Position numbers and translations under genes: made by a program
Shown: positions 17,102-22,738 of the stretch, in pieces
Layout: each line of letters begins with the position of its first letter
Numbering within the stretch: position 1 is the stretch's first letter
Source: Jimgerdemannia flammicorona
Taxonomy: Eukaryota; Mucoromycota; Endogonomycetes; Endogonales; Endogonaceae
NCBI GenBank assembly: GCA_003990745.1
Contig: RBNI01001376.1
Span: 1-22,738, forward strand
Direction: 5' to 3'
DNA: 22,738 bases
Notes under the pieces: generated by a model
What the model saw: the letters and a program-made list of their open reading frames with translations, nothing else
What the model was told of the DNA's origin: nothing
The model's database searches: none

Positions 17102-18988
17102 ATGGCGAGCAACAAGTATTCTGGTGAGCGTACTAGGCAGGGGGGCCCCAGTGCCTTTGACTGGCAACATGTGGGGGGGGGTCGAGGAGCCGGTCTTGGC
17201 ATGCCGAGCGCCTCAGTAAGGGGATGTGGCACCGGAGGGGGGGGAAGAGGAGGAGCAAAGCAACATGGGGGAGAGAGGATGTCCTTCGCAGATAAGGTCA
17301 GGATGGGGAAGCAGGCGACTGGACTGGATGGCTGGCTGGAGCTGGGGAAGGTGGCTGCTGCCTCGAGTGGCAAGGAGGCCTCTTCACTGGGGGGTCAGCA
17401 TAGTGGGGCTGGAGGTGTAGTGGCTGGGGCTGTGACTGTTGATGGCGGTGTGACAGGTAATCTGGAAAAAAATCCAGATGTGACGGTTGATGGGGGACCT
17501 GGACAGGGGAGCAGTGCGAGACCCAGAGATCTGGCTGATGGTGTGACGGGCCTGGTGGCGGCCCCGTTACTCAAAAAATCTCATTCAGAATTCGCCGTCA
17601 CACTGTGCTTCCATGGCTTGGCGGTGACGGCAAAGATGGTGCTGGGGCTGCTGGCGAGTGAGGTGAAAGGTGCAGCCTCAGTCAAGTTTTTGAAGAAGCT
17701 GGAGGCAGTCGAGGTGGGGTTTGAAGAGGAGGGTCTGCTACTGGAGGCAGTGGAGAAGGGTGTGGTGATTGGAGGGATTTCAGTGCCGATGGTGAGGTGT
17801 ATATGTTGGGATCCCCGAGTGGTTCATCTGGTGATTGTGGACTTGCCAACGGTGAAGAAGGAGGAGGCGAAGAGACTGGTCATAGATGGGGTAAAGGAGT
17901 ATGGTGAGGTGGTCGACATTGGGTTCAGGGTATGGAAGAGGACTGAGCTCAGGACAGGCGATGTGGACGTCCGGTTGAGGCTGTTTGGGACGGAGAATAC
18001 AGGGAAGACTAGAGATTGGCCAGTGGTATTGAAGTGGGGCCTGGTGGAGTGTAAGGTTTCGAGGGTGAAAGGGTCTGAGGAAGAGAAGGAGGACCTGCTG
18101 GAGGCACTTGAGGATCTCGCTGGGGCGGTGGAGAGGAGGCGAAGGGCCTGGATGGCTTACGAGGCTAGGATGGTAGTAGAGGTGATTGAGGGCAAGAAGG
18201 TGTGAATGGATAAGGTGCTGTGGGAGAAGGCGAAGGGGAGACAGCTGCAGAAGGATTTGTTGGCCAGTTTGGAGGGGGGTGAAAGGGCCGGGGCTGTGGA
18301 GGAGGACACCGGAGCAAGTGCTAGCATCTGGGCAGAGGAGGGGCAGCAAGGGGGGAAGGTGAAGGAGAGTGGGGGACAGAGGCCAGAGGAGGCTGTAGTG
18401 GACACAGCGATGGCGGAAGATAATCTGGTCCAGTATAGTATTCCTGAGGTGGGAGAGGGGGAGCTGGAAGATGTGTCGGAGGATAGTTGAGATGAGTCTG
18501 TGAGAACTGAGGAGAGGAAGGAAGGGGAGGAGGATTTGGTGCAGGCAGCAGAGGTAGTTGGAGGGGAGAAGTGGCTATTGAGGGCACTACAAAACGTCGC
18601 GGCTGAGGAACTGGGTGAGATCAACTTCCGGGTGATCAGTGAGGAATTCTGGGGGAGAGTGCTGTGAGGGGAGGAGGTCGTGAGGAAGTTGAGGGATGAG
18701 ATGATGGCAGTGCTTCTAGAGGCGGAGGAGTATGAGGTCACGGAGGCAAGGGAGGCGACGCTTTTGGGTATCGCTAATGAAAGGGCAGCTTATCTGTGGG
18801 GGCCGCGGAAGGGACTGGAAAAGTGGCAGGTGGTGTGCGAGGAGCATCGGGCAACAATGGAGATGGTAGATGGTGAGGACTGTGTGGAACTATTGGTAGC
18901 TCTGAATGAACAACAAAATGTAGAGGCTGAGATTGCAGCAGAACGGAACCTGGATCTGGCTGGAGAGGAAGTGAGCATGGAATTATAG
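17102..18988 (+). pseudogene. LINE ORF1 (gag-like protein), three stops, copy C
   Basis: ORF1 is 628 codons in one frame. The start ATG is supported by the aligned ATG of copy A. The product should coat the LINE RNA. Layout: Gly/Arg-rich N-terminus (about residues 12-60); SFADKVRMGKQATGL; NLEKNPDV near residue 121; a conserved central domain of about residues 140-345 (LADGVTGL, VKFLKKLEAVEVGF, CICWDPRVVHL, EVVDIGFRVWKR, DVRLRLFG, VSRVKGSEEEKEDLLEALE); an acidic region; and a Glu-rich helical C-terminus. The three premature stops are all TGA (18203, 18488, 18665). The first has AGA (Arg) opposite in copy D, so CGA-to-TGA is likely. There are no frameshifts. No CCHC knuckle was seen. Confidence 0.85.
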
Positions 18989-19021
18989 ATGTGGAGATTC
19001 AACATTATTATATAATTCACT

Positions 19022-22000
19022 ATGAATAGTACAACCAACATTTTTTCTATAAACGTCAATGGGCTTAGAGGGACTAGGAGGCGACGTATGATCTTTGGAT
19101 GGCTGAAGAAACTGGAGGCCGATATCTTCTTACTTCAGGATGTATGGTGTGAGGGGAAGGAAGACGGACTGGAATAGACTAGAGAGTGGGGTGGAGAGGT
19201 AGTTTGGCAGGGTAAAGTGGGAATCCTGGTTAGGAAGGGGAAAGGGGACATTGCAGACACTGGACATTGGGGTAGTCGATTAGTGTGGGGGACATAGCGG
19301 AGGCCTGGATGGAACTCAATTGTGGTGGGATCTTGTTACTGCCCGGCTGAGAGGGGGACCTGAGTGACATGGATTGGAGATTTGCGGGACTCTGGGCTCT
19401 TGGTTGAGGCTGGGTTGGACTGTCTGGGGGGTGATTTTAATATGGTACAGGAGAGTAGACTGGATAGAACTGATGGGGGATGGGGTATGACAGGAAGGAG
19501 TGGGGGATTGGAGGAATGGGAAGAGGTGGAACGGCTCGGCTCACTGGTGGATGCCATGCGACTTCAGGATGGGGATCGACGTCTATATATGCACTGGGTA
19601 GGTGGGCTGGATACTAGGATTGATTGGGTTCTGACTGCTGAGTGCTGGGGAAATACAGTTTGGGAGACAATGGAGGTCGAGTGGTGCCCATGGTCAGATC
19701 ACTGGGGTATTCGGAGAGGTGGGAGGTTTGGAGGAAGTGGAGAGGGGCCAGGACATTGGTGGCTGAACTCTTCATTGCTGGATGAGATGGATCTGTGGAA
19801 TGAGTAGGTGGTGGAGATACAATCCAAGGTTAGGAATTAGAGGCAAGCAGAGATGAGGATTGGAGATAGGTGGCGTAGACTGAAATCCGAAGCTCAGAGG
19901 TACTGGGGGGAAGTGGGGAAGGAGCAAGGAGCTCAGCAGAGGAGACGAGTCCGATGGGCATCTAAGAGACTAGAGAGACTACTTCTGAATTGGGCTGGAC
20001 TATTGGTGGAGGAGGGGGTCCTGGACTGGAAGGCTAAGCAGGCTAAGTTGGAAGTAGGGGAATTACAGGATTTGCTGAGGAAGGAGGAGGCGGTGCAGGC
20101 TCAGGCTATGGCGGCCAGGCTGAGGTGGCAAGGATTGGAAGAAGGAGAATGACCTATGAGGCTTTTGTCCTGTCTCCTTCATGCTAGGGGAGCAAGGCAC
20201 CGGTGGGAAGGAGTCCTTAGTGATGAGGGAGAGATGGTATTGGGTGTGCAGGGGATCCTCGGCCAGCTGAGCACCCGCTGGGGTACACTCTGGAGTGAAG
20301 AGGAGGGAGGGGAGGGGGGGCAGGACATTGAGCAGCATCTGGAAGACTGGCACCCGAATCCGGCAGCAGGGTTGGGGGATCTGGGCCGACAGGTTTTGGG
20401 GGAGGAGATCCTTCAAGTTCTGGCATCAACAACCCTGGGAATGGCGCCTGGGGAGGATGGTCTGCCTTGGGACTTTTGGAAACATATGGCATCTGTAGAG
20501 GAGGTTTTGGAGGAGATGTCGCAGATGTGTAATGCAGTCATCAGTACCGGGGAGTGGATTGGAGGGCAACAGTTGGGGCTGGTCTCTCTGCTGTATAAGG
20601 ACAAAGGGCATAAAGAAGACTGGAAAAATTGGAGGCCGATCATGCTGCTGGATATGGACCGCAAGTTGGTCACCAAAATTCTGGTAGCGAGGTTACAGGG
20701 TGTAGCACAGCAGGTGATAGGGAAGGAGCAGCGAGGCTTTGTTGGAGGCCGACTGATCCGAGATGGTATGGCATGGGTTTATGGTGTCATTGAAGGGGCT
20801 AGGGCAGCAGAGGTGGATGGCCGTTTGGTATTTCTGGACCAGGAGAAGGCTTATGATAGGGTGCGGAGAGTATGGTTAGAGAAGGTACTGGAGCGCATTG
20901 GAATACCAGTGGGCATGTGTTGGTCACTTATTGGATTGCTGGAAGAGAGTAGGGCTGTGATTCTGGCGAATGGTCACAGGGGGGCTTCTTTCCCCTTGGG
21001 GAGGGGAGTGCCTCAAGGGGATCTGCTGTCTCCTATCCTTTATGCTTTTGCCCTGGAGCCATTGTTGGATCGGATCCAGCGACGAGTTGGTGGACTGAAT
21101 ATCTTGGGGGTTAATTGGAAGGTGGGGGCCTTTGCCGATGATATGGTGGTTGGGTTGGGCTCAGTGGCAGACGTGGCTATGCTCAAGGAGATAGTCGAGT
21201 GGTATGAGGGATACTCGGGGGCAAAACTCAACTGGCACAAGTATGAGACAATGGTCCTTGGGGAAGGAGTCATAGGGGGGGATGTCATTGGAACAATTGT
21301 CCCGGCGGGAGGAGTGGTATGGTACTTGGGTATCTATTTCTCAGTGTATAGCTCTTTACTTCCCAAGGAGTGGTGGGAGCGCAAGCTGGAGGAATGGGGG
21401 GTGGTATTGACAAGTTGGGGTGATAGACAGGTGTCACTGGCGGGAAGGGTAGCTGTGCTGAATGTGTATTGGATGCCAAAGCTTTGGTATCTGGGATACC
21501 ATTTGGATTTCCCTAAGTGGGTGGTCAAAAGGCTTCTCAAGATGGCCCGCTCATGGATCTGGGCTGGACGCCGGAGTCAGATTGGTTGGGAGGTGTTAGC
21601 ACTTCCTGTGGAGCACAGAGGCCTTGGTCTGGTAGACTTTCCCAAGAGGCTTCTCTGCTTGAGGGCTTGGTGGATGAAGAGGGCTAGTGAGTTGAGAGGA
21701 GGAGAATGGGTGCCCCTTATGCAGCAGTTGTGAGAGACAAGGGTGTCGCCAAGGGGTGGCTCAGGCGATCTGCTGTCCATGGTGGCCTTGGATGACAGCC
21801 AGCGGATGCGATATAAAGGATTCTGGTGGGGAGTGGTAGATGGGGCACATCATATTGGGCTCCATTGGCAAGGAACTGAAGGGGATGAGGACTGGGGACT
21901 GGCGATGTGGAGGTGGGACAGGCTCTTACTGGGAGAGAATCTGGTCGAGGATTTCCATTTGGAGGAGGGTATAGAGTGCCTTAGGGGCCTGGGGCAGGAC

Positions 22001-22675
22001 CTTTGGCCAGAGGCATGGCAAGGGGCGGAGATCGGGGAGAGGTGGGACTGGGCAGGCATATGGTCTTGGTTCAAGGTTGTGTCAAGGTAACTTCTGCCAA
22101 AATTCTTGGTAGCATGGTGGAGGCTGTTGCGTCAGAATGTGATGCTAAACTTTAGGACTGGGCATCTGGTGGATGGCAGGGTATTTGACTGTGAGGAGTG
22201 CTATAATGTGGGGCAGGAGGGAGGGGTGGTACAGACACCCGAACATTGGCTGGGGGAGTGCGAGAGTTTGGAGAATTTTTGGAAGGCTGTTGGGGTGAGG
22301 CTGGGGGTATCGGCGCCGAACCCTGAGGTGGGTGGGCGGTGGGCAGCACTGCAGTCAAGACTGGTAGGGGGGGTGGGTAATGAGTGGCTGACAGTTGGCT
22401 GGGTCATCGCTTTTTGGGTTGGGCTTGCAGAACACTAGCGGTGCATATTTGAGGAGGGCCCCCAGAGGCTAGTGAGCCTGCGGATAGTGAGGTGGGAGGA
22501 GCTGATGTTAGAGCTCTTTAAGGCATGGTGGATTGGGTGGGGCCCCAAGGGGGGGAAGCATAAGGGTTTGGTAAGGAGGATTGTGGCAAAGAGTGGTGAT
22601 AGGGTGGTGGTGAAGGTGGATGGGGTGTCATTTGTAGGACCAACTAAAGGGGGGGGGCCCTGTGGGATAGGTTGA
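19022..22675 (+). pseudogene. LINE ORF2 (endonuclease + reverse transcriptase + CCHC finger), nine stops, copy C
   Basis: ORF2 is 1217 codons in one frame. The protein would nick the target and prime cDNA synthesis there. Endonuclease (about residues 1-235): NVNGL (11-15), LLQDVW (37-42), GDFN (137-140), RIDWVL (about 199-204) and SDH (225-227). Reverse transcriptase: PGEDGLPWDFW, KNWRPIMLLD, EQRGFVGGRL, FLDQEKAYDRV (from 604, Asp 606), GVPQGD (662-667), FADD (704-707), then LNWHKYETMVLG and YLGIY. The C-terminal finger is C1057-x2-C1060-x14-H1075-x4-C1080. Stops: TAG at 19175, 19295, 19805, 19838 and 22436; TGA at 19361, 20150 and 21731; TAA at 22088. Copy D has Trp (TGG) at the sites of 21731, 22088 and 22436. 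The reverse transcriptase core (20156-21733) is uninterrupted. Confidence 0.9.
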
Positions 22676-22711
22676 GGCTTAGGCAGTATTAATATTATTA
22701 TAGATTCGGGT

Positions 22712-22738
22712 AATAAAGAGAGTCCAAGTGACTATAAA
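22712..22738 (+). promoter_or_regulatory. LINE 3' terminal block with polyadenylation signal
   Basis: AATAAA (22712-22717) is followed by GAGAGTCC and AAGTGACTATAAA, the last bases of the window. The 13-base end is identical to that of copy D (9548-9560), where poly(A) follows, so the tail should start just beyond the window. Confidence 0.75.

Larger units (their letters stand above)
17035..22738 (+). mobile_element. LINE copy C, full length to its 3' terminus
   Basis: This two-ORF non-LTR retrotransposon of about 5.7 kb is the best-preserved copy in the window. The 5' end is set near 17035 because ACCATTCAGG begins the sequence shared with copy A. The order is a leader of about 67 bp, ORF1 (17102-18988), a 33-bp gap, ORF2 (19022-22675), a short 3' UTR with AATAAA (22712-22717), and the conserved end AAGTGACTATAAA at the last base of the window. 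The poly(A) and right target-site duplication lie outside. Endonuclease, reverse transcriptase and C-terminal finger are in the order usual for Tad/L1-like fungal elements. No RNase H domain was noticed. Twelve premature stops make it inactive. Confidence 0.9.

Noticed and set aside
16570..17373. Phe/Ser/Leu-rich membrane-like frames on the minus strand, up to 267 codons.
   Set aside because: They follow the 23-bp purine-rich array, which cycles through all three frames. The rest runs antisense to LINE ORF1.
17780..22407. Numerous Pro/Ser-rich minus-strand frames opposite LINE copy C.
   Set aside because: They are shadows of the G-rich, stop-poor coding strand. The plus strand carries recognisable endonuclease and reverse transcriptase motifs.
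17102..22675. Alternative genetic code or programmed stop readthrough to explain in-frame stops.
   Set aside because: TAA, TAG and TGA all occur, at Trp and Arg positions, and they differ between copies. Mutation explains this better than decoding.

Overview
The window is a eukaryotic, almost certainly fungal, transposon graveyard. I find no intact cellular gene. The evidence is several poly(A)-tailed non-LTR retrotransposons (LINEs) of one family, and decayed reading frames whose stop codons are nearly all explained by C-to-T or G-to-A changes at CAG, TGG and CGA codons. An AT-rich, TpA-rich core adds to this. That pattern resembles repeat-induced point mutation (RIP) and/or methylcytosine deamination as known in filamentous Ascomycota. 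The taxon is inference only.

Layout. 1-2927 (minus strand): the 5' part of LINE copy A, with the start of ORF1 at 2859. Near 1197 it switches to an unassigned sequence that ends in a 30-base poly(T), i.e. a minus-strand poly(A) tail. 2922-9584 (plus): LINE copy D, lacking its 5' end and lying head-to-head with A. Its ORF1 is split by a separate retroposon at 3943-5324. That retroposon is bounded by a 15-bp target-site duplication, ends in a poly(A) tail, and consists mostly of a 9-bp minisatellite of about 1.06 kb. D then continues with the rest of ORF1, a full-span but nonsense-riddled ORF2, and its own poly(A).

9585-16500 is AT-rich. It holds a possible Gypsy gag scrap, a strongly RIP-like LINE ORF1 relic (copy E, about 10330-11462, minus), a 32-bp AT-rich repeat and unidentified decayed minus-strand reading frames (11985-12479, 12902-14000, 14820-15350, 15475-15925). 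It also holds several small tandem arrays with periods of 9, 15, 51, 63 and about 95 bp. 16706-17004 is a perfectly phased 13-unit 23-bp array directly upstream of LINE copy C.

17035-22738 (plus) is LINE copy C, full length up to the conserved 3' end, which coincides with the window end. ORF1 (628 codons) and ORF2 (1217 codons; endonuclease, reverse transcriptase, CCHC-type finger) each keep one frame throughout. Together they carry 12 premature stops.

How the pieces fit. The LINE family probably supplied the reverse transcriptase that mobilised the poly(A)-tailed minisatellite retroposon, and possibly the sequence at 31-1197. A mutational defence or deamination process then silenced the copies to different degrees (C least, D and A intermediate, E most). 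The most unusual object is the minisatellite retroposon, an SVA-like architecture (unique 5' piece, VNTR, unique 3' piece, poly(A), TSD) whose sense strand is a long run of GGG-N6 units.
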